From: Zizania palustris
Taxonomy: Eukaryota > Streptophyta > Magnoliopsida > Poales > Poaceae
Length of the DNA stretch: 64,000 nt
Direction: 5' to 3'
Assembly (NCBI GenBank): GCA_019279435.1
Contig: JAAALK010000289.1
Location: forward strand, 13,701,924 to 13,765,923
This document shows positions 1 through 12,033 of this stretch, piece by piece; within the stretch, counting starts at the first letter, position 1, and each line of letters begins with the position of its first letter. The notes below the pieces were generated by a model, which saw only the letters and a list, made by a program, of their open reading frames with translations, was not told the DNA's origin and made no database searches. The translations under genes were made by a program, and so were the position numbers.

Positions 1-1381
1 CTATGTGCTTATTGTGTAATGTTATATTGTTTGATTGAATGTTGTATTTTATTTTATTTATAATGGGAAGACTACGACGCCGCCGAGGAGCCGAAATATT
101 TCCCGGAAGTTCCTCCCTCTCCATTCGCTGAACAAGGCAAGTCACCAAACAACATTTTTGAGCATATTGAACCCATGTTTTATTAAACTATCGCTAAAAC
201 TCATAGGTTATACATGCATTAGTCAAATGTACCCCTACAATATATTTATTTAGGATCCCCCAACCTTGATGTGCAACCCAAGCCATGCTCTCTGGCCTAA
301 ACTCCTTGTCACCATATGATTAGTATTATTAGCTAGTGTCCAATGTATTGACACGATTGCTATAGGATTAAAAATGAGTCGTAGCGAGTGGTTCTACTAT
401 ATGATCCCCGTTATTCTCATCTTTGGAATTCTATCTGTGTCGGAGTTGTGGTTGTGAGTGAATGCATGGTGGGTTCCGGGTGCAAGCTAGGGCATTGGTC
501 GGTAGCACACGGGGCACTATAAGGACTGGTCTGCTGGATCCGTTGCAATACACTTCCGTACTAACCACAAGTCTAATGGGTAAGTCCTAACTAAGGTATG
601 GAGTATTCCAAACCGAGGCCACCATTTGGAGATGGGTCAAGCAGCACCTGCGGGTGGCTTGTACCAATGTGGCGCAAAAGGGGGTGCGACGTTATCCGGG
701 ATGTGGCTCGGCGCGCCGGCGAAACCTAGAGCGGGTGGTTATCGCTTGGAGCATTTCATGCTGAGGTTTTGGCACGAGTTCCCGTGATATGGGTCATCTC
801 GTTACACTTTGGTGTTTGGGATGAGTGCGTGCCTTGTGGGTTGCGTGACATCCCACAGTTAGATTACTTATGATATGTATGTGCATAATGGTTTGACATG
901 TAAGGACTGTTGTGCGAGGAGGTAAAACGTACTCCTCGAGTTAGATGATGTTATTGATGTTCATGTTTATTATTCCGCATGATAAAATTTGGCTATACTA
1001 AATGCAGTAACTGAAAATGTACTTTTCCGCACTTTTAGCCATTATCCTTCCTTTGTTATTATCTTGCATTATTAGTTGCATTCGCGGTGGCTTGTTGAGT
1101 ACTTTCGTACTCATACCCGTTGGACAAACACTTCAGAGGCTGCGTACTACGAGGAGGATGGTCTGGAGTAGCAACCCAGTCAAGAAAACGATCTTGAAGA
1201 AGGCGTTCGTCATGCAATTCTACTTTTATTATTGTTTTTACTAAACTCTGATGTAATAAATATGGTGTGCGTACCATGAATACTTGTCGTATGTACGATT
1301 GTCGCATGATGAACCTCTTGTATTATTGTTTTTCTTATGAAATTCAATAATGTTCCGATTTCGATAAATCGGGGCGCCACA
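1..1381 (+). repeat. Chromovirus A 5' LTR, 3' part only
   Basis: This matches 26953-28400 of the right LTR almost base for base (about 3% different by eye), so it is the last 1.4 kb of a roughly 3.4 kb LTR whose start lies outside the window. It ends in GGGGCGCCACA directly before a tRNA-Met primer site. Relative to the right LTR it lacks about 67 bp near position 840. Short reading frames inside it (for example 1059-1307 on the minus strand) recur in the right LTR but are not genes. Confidence 0.93.
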
Positions 1382-1384
1382 AGA

Positions 1385-1402
1385 TGGTATCAGAGCCGAC
1401 TT
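1385..1402 (+). other. Primer binding site, chromovirus A
   Basis: TGGTATCAGAGC begins four bases after the LTR end. It is the usual complement of the 3' end of plant initiator tRNA-Met and primes minus-strand DNA synthesis. Its place fixes the LTR boundary and the plus orientation. Confidence 0.92.
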
Positions 1403-1519
1403 GACTGTAGGAAGCCAAACAGACCCGCCTAGCCAATAACTGCAGAAAATTATTTCTCGAAAACCTACTTTATAAACTTTGTTCATCCCCTCACTTTTCT
1501 TCAACTTGTTGTTTTGTAG

Positions 1520-2302
1520 ATGCCTCTCTACCAAGTCCGCAGCTACTACCGCCACTTAGAGGGCTTCGTCAGGGAGCTCCGTATGATGCTCACCTTCCTC
1601 GGGTTCCTCTTCGAGCCCGAATTCCAGGGGGTATACATGGAAGAATTCGCCGGGCCTTGCGACGTCTCCCTCACCATCCACGGCTCCGGAGAGCACCTGC
1701 CGCCCTACACCACCGCACTTGGGGGCCCGACTTTCGACATCACGTGCCAACGAGTCGCCCTCCAGGCCCTTATGGAGTTGAGGATGATCTATGATGATCG
1801 TCTTCAGAACTCGTCCTTCCGGCTTGTGCCGAAGTGCACTCCCGGCGCCCATCGTAGTATCTACATCGGAGTTCACTCCGTTCGTGATCCGATCATGGCC
1901 CGGCAGTCGCGTCTACTTCAAGCCATGGATGACCTCCATACTGAGGCGGTGCTCGACGCCGATGAGCACCATGAGGCGATTGAGTTTCTTCGTGAAGAAA
2001 CGAAGAACTTGATCCAACAGAACGGCGAGCTGTAGCACAAGATCATGCAGCTGCAGAAGGACATCGCAGAGATGGTTCCCCTCCTCCCGAGGAAGAGGAA
2101 GCCCATCCGTGAGCCCGCCCCTCGCCCCAAGAGGATCTCGCCACATCCCTCCACCACCGGACCATCCACCACCAGCGCCCCTGCACCACGCCCTGGCCTC
2201 GTCTCCGACCCGATCCTCGAGAATTTTCTCGAGCCCACCGTCCCTCAGGAGCCGTGTACTCGTGGTTCACAGAGCACGGAGACCGCCTCCGGTGGCGAGT
2301 AG
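1520..2302 (+). pseudogene. orf0-like extra ORF upstream of gag, one internal stop
   Basis: An open frame of about 260 codons lies between the PBS and gag, starting at ATG 1520 (MPLYQVRSYYRHLEGF). It is interrupted by one TAG at 2033-2035, after which the same frame runs on to 2302. The sense codon was probably CAG, since the context reads ...NGEL/stop/HKIMQLQKD. The N-terminal half looks globular; residues about 130-190 are rich in E, K and Q and could form a coiled coil; the tail is rich in P, S and T. I recognise no catalytic motif. From memory, rice RIRE3 and RIRE8 carry an extra ORF ('orf0') in this position, which fits the family. Its function is unknown to me. Confidence 0.7.
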
Positions 2303-2498
2303 GTGCTAGATACCGCTTTCTAATAAAATAATTTTTGTATGTGGTGCTATCTACAACGAGTTGAGTTGTAGATAGAATAAGAGCTTGATTGTAATGAACA
2401 ATTTTTACCACTTGATTTATATGCATGAGCCTTATGAGCTATTTGCTTTAATTGTATGGTCATCATCTTTCTTCCTTATAACATCGTATATTCAGAAG

Positions 2499-3640
2499 AT
2501 GGCCGACCACCAGAACACCGGCTCCAACAACGGTGAAGGAGGAAGCCGTGACGCGCCCGAGGGTGTTGTACCCAATTGGGGTGCAACGGGCCCACGATAG
2601 TCTGGGTCGCCATCCGCCAACCATCCCACCTTGGCGGAGATGATGGCGAACCAGAACCAACTGATCACCGCCCTCCTCACCCAGATGCAACACCAACAGG
2701 CTCAGTTGGACCGCCTGCAGAATGTGGAGCCTGCCCTCGCGCACCAGCACCTGCTCCCCAACTCTCGGAGTTCCTACGTGTGCGTCCCCTAATATTCTCC
2801 AGCACCACCAACCCCATGGAGGCCGGAGATTGGCTCCACACCATAGGGAAGAAGCTGGATCTCCTCCCCTGCACTGACCGGGAGCGAGTGGCCTTCGCCA
2901 CTCACCAGCTCCAGGGTCCCGCCGCCGAATGGTGGGACAACTACCATGACTCCCAGCCCGAGGACCACGTGGTGACATGGGCGGAGTTCACCATCGCCTT
3001 ACGCGCTGCCCACATCCCCACCGGAGTCATCGCGGTGAAGCAGCAGGAGTTCCGTGACCTGCAGCAGGGCAACCGGACCGTCATGGAGTATCTCCATGAA
3101 TTCAACCGTCTGGCACGCTACGCGCCAGAAGAGGTGCGGACCGACGCCCTCCGCCAGGCTAAGTTCCTCCGGGGACTTAAGGATGAGCTGTCCATCCAGC
3201 TCGTCGCCACCGACTATGCCGACTTCCAACGGCTAGTAAATAAAGCGCTCATCCAAGAGACTGAGCAGAACAAGCTGGACCTCAAGAAGAGGAAGATGAT
3301 CGCCTTCAAACATCAACAGTCGAACTCTCAGAGGCCCCGCTTCGTCCCTCCGCCACCAGTGCCCGCCTACCATCCTCGGCCCACCTACAGGCCACCTCAT
3401 GCCGCCGGTGGATCCAACGCCGGGCATCCTCGCCCCGCTCCACCAGCTCCAGCCGCTCAGGCGACGACCGCCGCCAAGGCCCCGATCTTGAAGGATCGCC
3501 AAGGGAGGCTGGTCATCTGCTTCAACTGCCGGAAGGAAGGGCACTATTCACACCAGTGTCCTCACCCCAAGAAGCCCCATGGTGGGGCACCCAACCAGGC
3601 GGTTCGTGCCCACATCAACCACATCACCGCGGAGGAAGCT
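2499..3640 (+). pseudogene. gag: Chromovirus A gag (capsid/nucleocapsid), broken
   Basis: Gag forms the virus-like particle and packages the RNA. The ATG at 2499 (MADHQNTGSNNGEGG) opens a frame that hits TAG at 2598-2600, probably from CAG. The frame then continues through a Q-rich coiled stretch and shifts near 2720-2760 into the frame used downstream. The capsid region shows the usual Ty3/gypsy pattern: AGDWLHTIGKKLDLLPC, then AAEWWDNY, then EFRDLQQGNRTVMEYLHEF and FLRGLKDEL. A proline-rich linker leads to a CCHC zinc knuckle, CFNCRKEGHYSHQC, at about 3520-3560. Gag and pol share one frame downstream of the frameshift. One stop and one frameshift make this copy non-functional. Confidence 0.88.
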
Positions 3641-5436
3641 CAGGAGGCTCCCGAAGTCGTGCTCGGTATGTTTACTACAAATTCCATACCGGCTATGATA
3701 TTATTTGACTCTGGAGCAACGCATTCTTTCATATCGAAAGCTTTTGTGGAAACCCACAACTTGGACATGCTCCCTCTATCAGTCCCCATGATGATTGCCA
3801 CTCCAGGCAATAAAACCTTAGCCCACTTATACAGTCCTAAGGTTAAGATAGAGATCCAAGGGGCATTGTTCTGGGCCGAGCCAGTCCTCATAAAGTGCAC
3901 CAGACTCGACCTCATCCTAGGGATGGACTGGTTGATGAAGCACAAGGGAGTAATCGACTGTGCCAACAAGTCCGTATCCGTGACCAATCCCAAAGGCGAA
4001 GCCGTCACCTTTCGAATGACCTGCCGCAAACCCCTCAAAGCGTCACTTCATTCGCTAGCCCTTGAAGAAGTACCCATAGTCAAGGAATTCATGGACGTCT
4101 TCCCATATGACCTACTAGGAATGCCTCCCAAGCGGGACATCGAATTCAGAATCGAACTTGTCCCCGGAACCACTCCAATCTCCAAGCGCCCATACCGGAT
4201 GGCCGCCAATGAATTAGCCGAAGTCAAGAGCAAGATCGAAGACTTGGAGCAGAAGGGATACATCCGACCGAGTACCTCACCCTGGGGTGTACCGGTCATC
4301 TTTGCCATGAAAAAGGACAAGACCAATAGGATGTGCGTGGACTATAGAGCCTTGAACGATATAACCATCAAGAACAAGTACCCATTGCCTCGGATCGACG
4401 ACCTGTTCGATCAACTGAAGGGATCCTCGGTGTTTTCCAAGATTGACCTCAGGTTAGGTTACCACCAATTGAGGATTAGAGAAGAGGACATACCCAAGAC
4501 CACCTTCAGCTCCCGCTATGGACTCTACGAGTATACTATGATGTCGTTCGGACTCACGAATGCCCCGGCCTTTTTCATGAACATGATGAACAATGGTTTC
4601 ATGGAGTTCTTGGATAAGTTCATCATGGTATTCATCGACGATATCCTCGTCTACTCCAAGTCCAAAGAAGAGCATGAAACCCACCTCCGCCTGACCCTCA
4701 GAAAGCTAAGGGAACAACAATTGTATGCCAAATACAGCAAGTGCGAGTTTTGGTCGTCAAAGGTGAAGTTCCTCGGCCATGTTATATCTGCCGAAGGAAT
4801 AGCAGTGGACCCAACCACCGTGGAAGTAGTGACCAACTGGCTGTAGCCCACGACCGTGACCGAGATCTAGAGTTTTCTCGGATTGGCCAGATACTACCAC
4901 CGGTTCATCGAGAACTTCTCAAAGATAGCCAAACCTATGACTAGGCTGTTGCAGAAGGAAGTAAAGTTTGAATGGACCCCAGATTGTGAAGAAAGCTTCC
5001 AGACCCTCAAGAAGAAGCTCGTGTCAGCTCCTATCCTGACTCTGCCAGACATCCGGAAAGACTTCCACGTCTACTGTGATGCCTCTCATCAAGGATTGGG
5101 ATGCGTCTTGATGCAAGATGGGAAGGTGATATCCTACGCCTCCCGACAGCTGAGACCGCATGAGCTGAACTACCCAACCCACGATCTGGAGTTAGCAGCC
5201 GTGGTTCATGCCTTGAAGATATGGAGACATTACCTTGTGGGGAATCGGTGTGAGGTCTTCACCGACCACAAGAGCCTCAAGTATATATTCACCCAACCAG
5301 ACCTGAACCTCAGGCAAAGGAGATGGTTGGAACTGATCAAGGATTACGACTTGGGCATCCATTATCATCCAGGCAAGGCAAATGGGGTGGCAGACACCCT
5401 TAGTCGAAAAGGGTACTGCAATGCCATCATGATTCA
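3641..5436 (+). pseudogene. pol: Chromovirus A protease, reverse transcriptase and RNase H
   Basis: This is the N-terminal half of pol, in frame with gag. The aspartic protease has DSGATHSFI at about 3710-3735. RT follows at about 4140-4850, with YPLPRIDDLFDQL, DLRLGYHQLRI and the catalytic FIDDILVYSKS near 4635. RNase H lies at about 5070-5400, with YCDASHQGLGCVL, DHKSLKYI and ADTLSRKG. Stops occur at 4844-4846 (TAG, probably from CAG) and 4868-4870. The frame is cut at 5436 by the CRM-type insertion, which lies between RNase H and integrase. The integrase half is at 23538-24935. Confidence 0.92.
5432..5436. repeat. Target site duplication ATTCA of the CRM-type element
   Basis: ATTCA stands directly before the element at 5432-5436 and directly after it at 12945-12949. 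The five-base length is normal for a Ty3/gypsy integrase and fixes the element ends at 5437 and 12944. Confidence 0.9.
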
Positions 5437-6346
5437 TAATAGGGGATTGGTCCCGATCTTCCGCTAGGTAAGCATAACTTGGATTGGTGGAGAATCTCGA
5501 CGTTGACGATCCAAGGCTCCGGTCCGGTGGATCAAAACCTTACAATCGCTACACCACCATCTCCGTCGGTTATCAACCACGCAGGGTGCGATTAATCTCG
5601 CCACGAAGGCTAGTTCCAGCAAGCGAACCGAAGAACACAAGCAAGAACAGGAAGAACACAAGTCGAATGCCAAATCACATATGAACTATGATGAGGAGAG
5701 GTTTCACAAACGCTGTTGCAGCAGCCAATCGGTCCGATGCAAGAGCGGGATCTAAACACACGAGTGTAGATGCAAACAAAGCTAAACCTAGCCCTAATGA
5801 CGGATGTCTTGAGTATATAGGGCGTGGGCAGCCTGTAGGAGGCGCACACGACTCGGACTATGGGCCAACACGGCCTCCAACTCAGTACAAGGTCCAACTC
5901 GGCCCAATTCTGTCACATAGGACTGTTTTAGTCACACAGGACGACTCGAGACTCCAAATGAGGCGAAACCAACGCCAAAAGATCCGTCTTCTCCTTAGCA
6001 TTCCAAAAAGTCTAAGAACACACCAATCGGACTTTGTATGAGGAAGTTACGCCCATTTTGGTGCATGGTGGTTGATGTAGTCCGAACCAGCGAATTCTTG
6101 ACTTCAAATCATCCGTGCTACTCCGTCTTCAACTCCATCTCTCCTATTCCATCTCCCATGTTCCTAAGCAACAAAATATCACTAGTATTCAGTAGCATCC
6201 CATCCAAACAAATATTAACATAGTTGCTAAGGAAAGAATTAACCTCATGGTTCAAGCGACGGGCACGGGCGCGTGTGATTGGTCCTTGTAATTGAATTGT
6301 AGGTGGAGGCTCCATGTGTGTATCATGTGAAGTGATGTCCTCATCA
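5437..6346 (-). repeat. CRM-type 3' LTR
   Basis: 910 bp, paired with 12034-12944. On the minus strand it follows the purine tract at 6347-6359. A TATA-like CTATATAC lies at 5813-5820 on the minus strand. The first 229 bp in element orientation (6346-6118) are coding and hold the C-terminus of the polyprotein. Confidence 0.92.
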
Positions 6347-7004
6347 TCCTCCCCCTCTTGAATTGGAGTTGTCCTCGACTCAAGCTCATCGTCATCTCCC
6401 AAATAGGGCTTTACATCTGAAATGTTAAATGTGGGACTAACCCCAAAAGCTGCAGCCAACTCAAGTTTATATGCATTATCATTTATCTTCTCAAGCACAC
6501 GGAAAGGACCATCAGCACGGGGCATCAATTTAGACTTTCTCAAATCAGGAAAACGATCCTTGCGCAAGTGCAACCAAACAAGATCACCCGGTTCAAATGT
6601 CATCTCTTTTCTACCCTTACTACAATAAGCACGATATTTCTCATTCATTTTCGCTATGTTAACTTTAGTAGTTTCATGCATCTTAAGCAATAATTCAGCA
6701 CATGTAGTAGCATCAAAATTCAATTTTTCAGATGGTGGCAATGGTAGCAAATCAATAGGAGCACGTGGATTAAAGCCATAGACCACTTAAAATGGACTTA
6801 CCTTAGTAGTGGAGTGTACTGACCTATTATATGCAAACTCAATATGAGGTAGACACTCTTCCCAGAGCTTCAAGTTGGTCTTCAAAACAGCCCTCAACAT
6901 GGTGGACAATGTACGGTTGACGACCTTCGTTTGCTCATCCGTTTGTGGGTGACAAGTAGTAGAAAACAACAGCTTTGCCCCAACTTATTATGCCACAACG
7001 TCCT
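6118..7004 (-). pseudogene. pol: CRM-type integrase C-terminal half and CR-like tail
   Basis: This continues the integrase from 7005. It has CHPQTDEQTKVVNRTL, which contains the last acidic-residue region of the core, and ends of the fold near AYNRSVHS. Next come the basic C-terminal domain (DLVWLHLRKDRFPDLRKSKL, GPFRVLEKINDNAYKLEL) and a tail with GPITRARARRLN. The frame is broken at 7005 by TAG, by a probable 1-base loss near 6980, and by TAA at 6784-6786 (likely from CAA). The last 76 codons lie inside the 3' LTR. In CRM elements this tail is thought to direct insertion into centromeric chromatin; that role here is inference. Confidence 0.8.
6347..6359 (-). other. Polypurine tract of the CRM-type element
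   Basis: The minus strand reads AAGAGGGGGAGGA directly before the 3' LTR. It primes plus-strand DNA synthesis. Here it is also coding, giving the acidic stretch EGEDDED of the polyprotein. Confidence 0.85.
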
Positions 7005-10000
7005 CTAAAAATGACTTAAGAATTTAGCATCACGATCTGAAACGATGGTATTGGGAACTCCATGCAAGCGTACGACCTCTCTGAAAAACAAATCAGCAAC
7101 ATTTGTAGCGTCGTCGCTCTTGTGACAAGGTATAAAATGCGCCATTTTAGAGAACCGATCTACCACCACAAAAATACTATCCCTCCCCCTCTTAGTTCTA
7201 GGTAATCCTAACACAAAATCCATAGAAATATCCTCCCAAGGTACACTAGGAACAGGCAGAGGCATATAAAGACCATGTGGGTTTAGACGGGACTTAGCTT
7301 TATTGCAAGTAGTGCATCGTGCCACATAGCGCTCAACATCTCGTCTCATCCTACGAAAATAGAAGTGTGTGGACAGCACATCTTCAGTTTTCTTTGATCC
7401 AAAATGACCCATCAAACCACCACCATATGCTTCCTGCAATAACAACAAGCGAAGAGAACTAGCCGGCACACATAACTTGTTAGCACGAAAAAGATATCCA
7501 TTATTCAGCACATATTTGTTCCACGCACGGTCATCTGTACAATTTGCAAAAGCATCTTTGAAGTCCAAATCAGTAGCATACATGTCCTTGAATGTTTCTA
7601 AACCAAAGATCTTATAATCAAGTTGAGAAAGCAATGTATAACGTCTAGATAAAGCATCGACAATCACATTATCTTTCCCTTTCTTATGCTTAATGATATA
7701 TGGAAAAGTCTCAATAAATTCTACCCATTTAGCATGTCGTTTATTCAGATTTGCTTGACTACGTATATGCTTCAATGCTTCATGATCCGAATGAATAATA
7801 AACTCCTTAGGCAAAAGGTAATGTTGCCAAGTTTCAAGCACACCCACTAAGGCATATAATTCCTTATCATAGGTAGAATAATTCAACTGTGGACCATGTA
7901 ATTTCTCACTAAAATAGGCCACGAGTTTACCTCCTTGTAGCAGCACACCTCCTATTCCAAAACCACTAGCATCACATTCTAACTCAAAAGTCTTACCGAA
8001 GTCGGGTAGCTGAAGTAGAGGTGCATGTGTAAGGCAATCCTTGAGTGTGGCAAAAGCTTGTTCTTTTGTTGGTTCCCAAGTAAAAGTAACTCCCTTCTTG
8101 GTCAACTCATTCAAAGGACCGACTATGGTGCTGAAATCTTTCACAAAATGCCGGTAGAAACCTGCAAGACCAAGAAAACTACGTACCTGTGTGATAGTTT
8201 GAGGTTGCGGCCAGCTGTTGATTGCTTCTACCTTCGCCGCGTCAACCTCAATGCCCTGTGAAGTGACAACATATCCAAGAAACACAACTCGATCCGTGCA
8301 AAACGTGCACTTCTCAAGGTTACCAAACAATCTAGCCTCACGTAGGACAGAAAAAACAACACGTAGGTGTTCAACATGTTCAGTGGAAGACTTGCTGTAA
8401 ATCAAGATATCATCAAAGTATACTACCACAAAGCGTCCTATAAAGTGACGTAGGACTTCATTCATCAAGCGCATGAAGGTACTAGGTGCATTAGTAAGTC
8501 CAAAAGGCATGACAAGCCACTCATATAATCCAAACTTTGTTTTAAAAGCACTTTTCCATTCATCACCTAGTTTCATGCGAATTTGGTGGTAGCCACTACG
8601 GAGATCGATCTTAGTAAAGATAATGGCACCACTAAGCTCATCAAGCATGTCATCCAATCTATGAATAGGGTGTCGATATCGAATGGTGATATTATTAATA
8701 GCACGACAATCAACACACATGCGCCAACTACCATCTTTCTTAGGCACCAAAAGAACGGGTACTACACAAGGACTAAGGCTTTCACGGACGTACCCACGAT
8801 CAAGAAGGTCCTGTACTTGGCGCTGAAATTCTTTTGTCTCCTCTGGATTGGTACGGTACGCTGCACGATTAGGAAGAGACGCTCCCGGGATCAAATCAAT
8901 TTGGTGCTCGATGCCGCATATCGGTGGTAGCCCGAGTGGTATCTCAGCAGGAAAAACATCGTTAAACTCCTGCAAAAGGTCAGCGACTGCAACAGGAACA
9001 TAGCTAGGAATGTTCGCAAGTGAAAACAGCATGTTCGTGCAAATCAAGCCATATATCATGGGAGTATCATCACAAATTTCAGCAAGGTAAGTTTTAGTTG
9101 CAAGCATGACACGTCCTTTCAGATTAATAACTTGTGATGAAGAAGGAGAAGCAACTTTATCTTTCTGTTGCCTCGAAAGCGTTTTAGCTACTTGCTGATT
9201 TTCAGAAGGTTGTTTGCTCGTTTGTGCGTCCTTAGCATGTTTTTCTTGTTCAAATTTCACAATTTCAGCAGGAGTCATAGGAAGCAATGTAACTTTCTTT
9301 CCTTTATACATAAATGTGTACTTATTGCTCCTACCATGGTGTGTAGCATCAGTATCATACTCCCAAGGTCTACCAAGTAATAGAGAACATGCTTGCATTG
9401 GTACTACATCAAAATCAGCAACTCTGAAGTATGTACCAATGGAAAATCTGATGTGAGCAGTTTGTGTTACCTTGAACTTACCACTATTGTTGAACCATTG
9501 CACGTGGTAAGGGTGTGGATGTGCACGTGTGGGAAGTTGAAGCTTAGTTACCATGTCGTGGCTCACCAAATTGTTGCAACTACCGCTGTTGATGATGACA
9601 CGTACATGGCGGTCATTGACGATGAAGAAGGTCTGAAACAGATTGTTCCGTTGTGCCCGATCGTCCTGGTCCATGTGAGTGCTCAAAACACGTTGTACAA
9701 TAAGTGCTTCATGGTTAGCAGAGGCATCCGGTGCAAAAACAGCATCATCGTCGGAAGCATCGTAATCTCCTGCAATGTTAGCAGCAAGTGCATATTCATC
9801 TTCAACATCACTAGCACTTACATAGCCACCGTCTTCCGTAGCAATATAAGCCCGCTGACTAGGGCAGACCTTCATAACGTGGCCGAATCCTTTGCATCGG
9901 TGACACTGGATCGCTGCAGAACATGCAGTAGAGACAACCGAGGAGGTGGGCTTGGCTGGCGCCTTGGATGCTGCAGCTTTGGAGCTCTCAGCCTGGGCTG

Positions 10001-10988
10001 TAGATGCAGAAGGTGCTGATGTAGCCACCGGTCGAGAAGGTGGTGGTGGTCGCTGCTGCTGCCCACTTGAGCGTGAAGTGGCACCACCAATGTTGGTCCT
10101 CATGCTGCATTGCGGTTGTTGGCGACCCTGCAATTCTTTTTCTGCAAGTATAGCAAGGTGGAAAAGACGAGTGATAGTATTGTATTCTTTGTAATCAATG
10201 ATATCCTGAATTTCACGTCTTAAACCACCATAAAAAAGGGCCATTTTATCCTCGTTGTCCTCCTCAATTTTGGCACGCATGCAACCTATTTGCAACTCCT
10301 GATAATACTCCTCTACTGATTTATTTCCTTGGTTTAGGCGCTGCAATTTTTTTCTCAAATCATGTTTATATGAAGGAGGAACCCATCTACCACGCATTTG
10401 CCGTTTTAACATACCCCAATTTTGTGGTTCATTGCCAACCTAAACTATTTCAGTCCACCAAAGAAGAGCATATCCAGTGAAGTCACTAGTAGCTAAGCGC
10501 ACGCGGTGGATAGCAGGAACCATGTGAGCATTAAATTTTTGTTCGACTGACATCTCCCAATCTAAATATGCATCTGGATCATAGGTGCCAGTAAAATGAG
10601 GTACTGAAAATTTTACCTTAGAGTAGGGATCATTGTTCCTGCGGTTGTCATTGTTACCTCGTGGATGGCGGTTGCGGTGGCTGCCCATACCTTGACGATT
10701 GAACTAAAAGCGATGACGTGCAGCCTCATCAGGGTCAATGCCATTGTTCCCGGCATCGGATAGGTCGTCTTCCTCCTCAACATGGTCATCTTCCTCCTCA
10801 ACATGGTCGTCGTCGGCTTGTGCAGCAGGCAAGCGTGTCTCCAGGGCAGTCATCCGGTCCACTAGGTCAGCCACAGTACGCGCGAGATGTTCAATGGAGT
10901 GTTGGGTCTGCCGCTGAGACTCTAGTAGAGCACGTCGTGATACACAATCATTAAAATCATATGTAGGGGTACCGTTGTTATCTGCCAT
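7005..10988 (-). pseudogene. gag-pol: CRM-type gag-PR-RT-RNase H-integrase polyprotein, main part
   Basis: The probable start is ATG at 10988 (MADNNGTPTYDFNDC). Gag has a coiled region and acidic repeats (DDDHVEEE), then KFSVPHFTGTYDPDAYLDWE. Two TAG stops, at about 10704 and 10440, interrupt it and probably come from CAG. From 10412 one long frame covers the rest of gag, a CCHC knuckle (CHRCKGFGHVMKVC), a protease-like IINSGSCNNLVS, RT with FVVVYFDDILIYS, RNase H (ECDASGFGIGGVLL), the integrase zinc region ending in CTTCNKAK, and the core with MDFVLGLP and IVSDRDAKF. The protease motif has N in place of the usual catalytic D, so it may be inactive. The frame stops at 7005. Confidence 0.9.
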
Positions 10989-12019
10989 GTTAATGAAAAG
11001 ACAAAACAACAAAGAATAATCCTTATGGAAAGCACTAGGTGGGGTGGTGGGTGTGTGGTGGAAGCAATCCGTCAAGTGCCTTACCCACGCTTGCAAGTGT
11101 TCTTACCACGCCGCAGTGAGGACACCGGCCTACAGGTGACGAAACAAGTGGAGGGTGGTGGGCGATTGCAAGAAATGAACTTGTCCTGACCAAGAGAAGG
11201 TGTAGATGGGAAGGCAAAGTAAGTAGCAAGGAATAGCGATAGTAATAACAGTTAAACCAAGTTCAATAAGTGTTCCCTAGTACTCATCAAAGTTGCTGGT
11301 CTAAGTGCTCTCAAGGTGAAATTCAAGCAATAGAGGGAAACTATGTGCCCAAAACTCAAGTGGAGACAGAACAAGGTAGCAAACGACAGGACCGGTTCTC
11401 TTTTGCTTCGCTACTTCTCGTTTCCTTTTTTTCTTCTTTTTTTTCACTATATTTTTTTTGTACAAGGATGACAAGAGATGCAACCACAAAAATTGGCACC
11501 TGCAACTGAGGTGGGATGTGGTTCACAGAAATTCAACAAGTTCTTTGAATGGCGTGCAAAAACTTTAACCAATTTTTTTCTTTATCTTCCTTATTTTTTT
11601 GGCAATTCTGATGAAGACAAACCGGACTTTCGGACAAAGTCTGGTTTGTGTCGTCTCCAAATTGGGAGGAGAAGATGCTAAAAAAATTCCAGATGTTTCT
11701 GACAAATGAGCGAAAAGTTATGCCTATTTTACCGAAGGGGGGTCACAAGGACTCGATGTGGAAACCGACTAGGGTTGTGGAGGGAGGATTTCGGGTGGGG
11801 AATTTTTTGAGACACAAGATCAACTACTACTCAAACGACACAAAGGGATGATTAAACTAGCAACAAGACTCAACCAAGAACACAAACTCAACAAAGCTAA
11901 AAACTGAAATTAAAATCACAAGGCACAAAGGGGTTCTCGGTGGGGATTTTTTTGGTGCGGGTTTTCTGGACTCTAGGTAAAAATAAAAGAATATCGAGAT
12001 TACCTAACGGGAAACCTGA
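10989..12019 (-). other. Untranslated leader of the CRM-type element
   Basis: About 1 kb between PBS and gag with no credible coding frame. It holds pyrimidine- and purine-rich runs, for example near 11400-11460 (seen as CT-rich on the plus strand). A leader in this place usually carries the packaging signal; none can be recognised by eye. Confidence 0.7.
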
Positions 12020-12031
12020 GCTCTGATACCA
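12020..12031 (-). other. Primer binding site of the CRM-type element
   Basis: The minus strand reads TGGTATCAGAGC two bases after the 5' LTR, complementary to initiator tRNA-Met. It confirms minus orientation and the LTR boundary. Confidence 0.92.
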
Positions 12032-12033
12032 AC

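Noticed and set aside
1059..1307. Minus-strand frame of 82 codons, present again at 28079-28327
   Set aside because: Both copies lie in the paired LTRs of chromovirus A; the match reflects LTR duplication, and there is no sign of selection or of a protein family.
1385..1402. tRNA-Met gene remnant
   Set aside because: Only the 3'-end complement is present and it adjoins an LTR, which makes it a primer binding site.
2463..2978. Minus-strand frame of 171 codons opposite gag
   Set aside because: Antisense shadow of GC-rich gag codons; no introns, domain or conservation, unlike the Tat antisense gene.
5484..6041. Plus-strand frames in the CRM-type LTR, with copies at 12081-12639
   Set aside because: LTR duplication and opposite strand; no protein family recognised.
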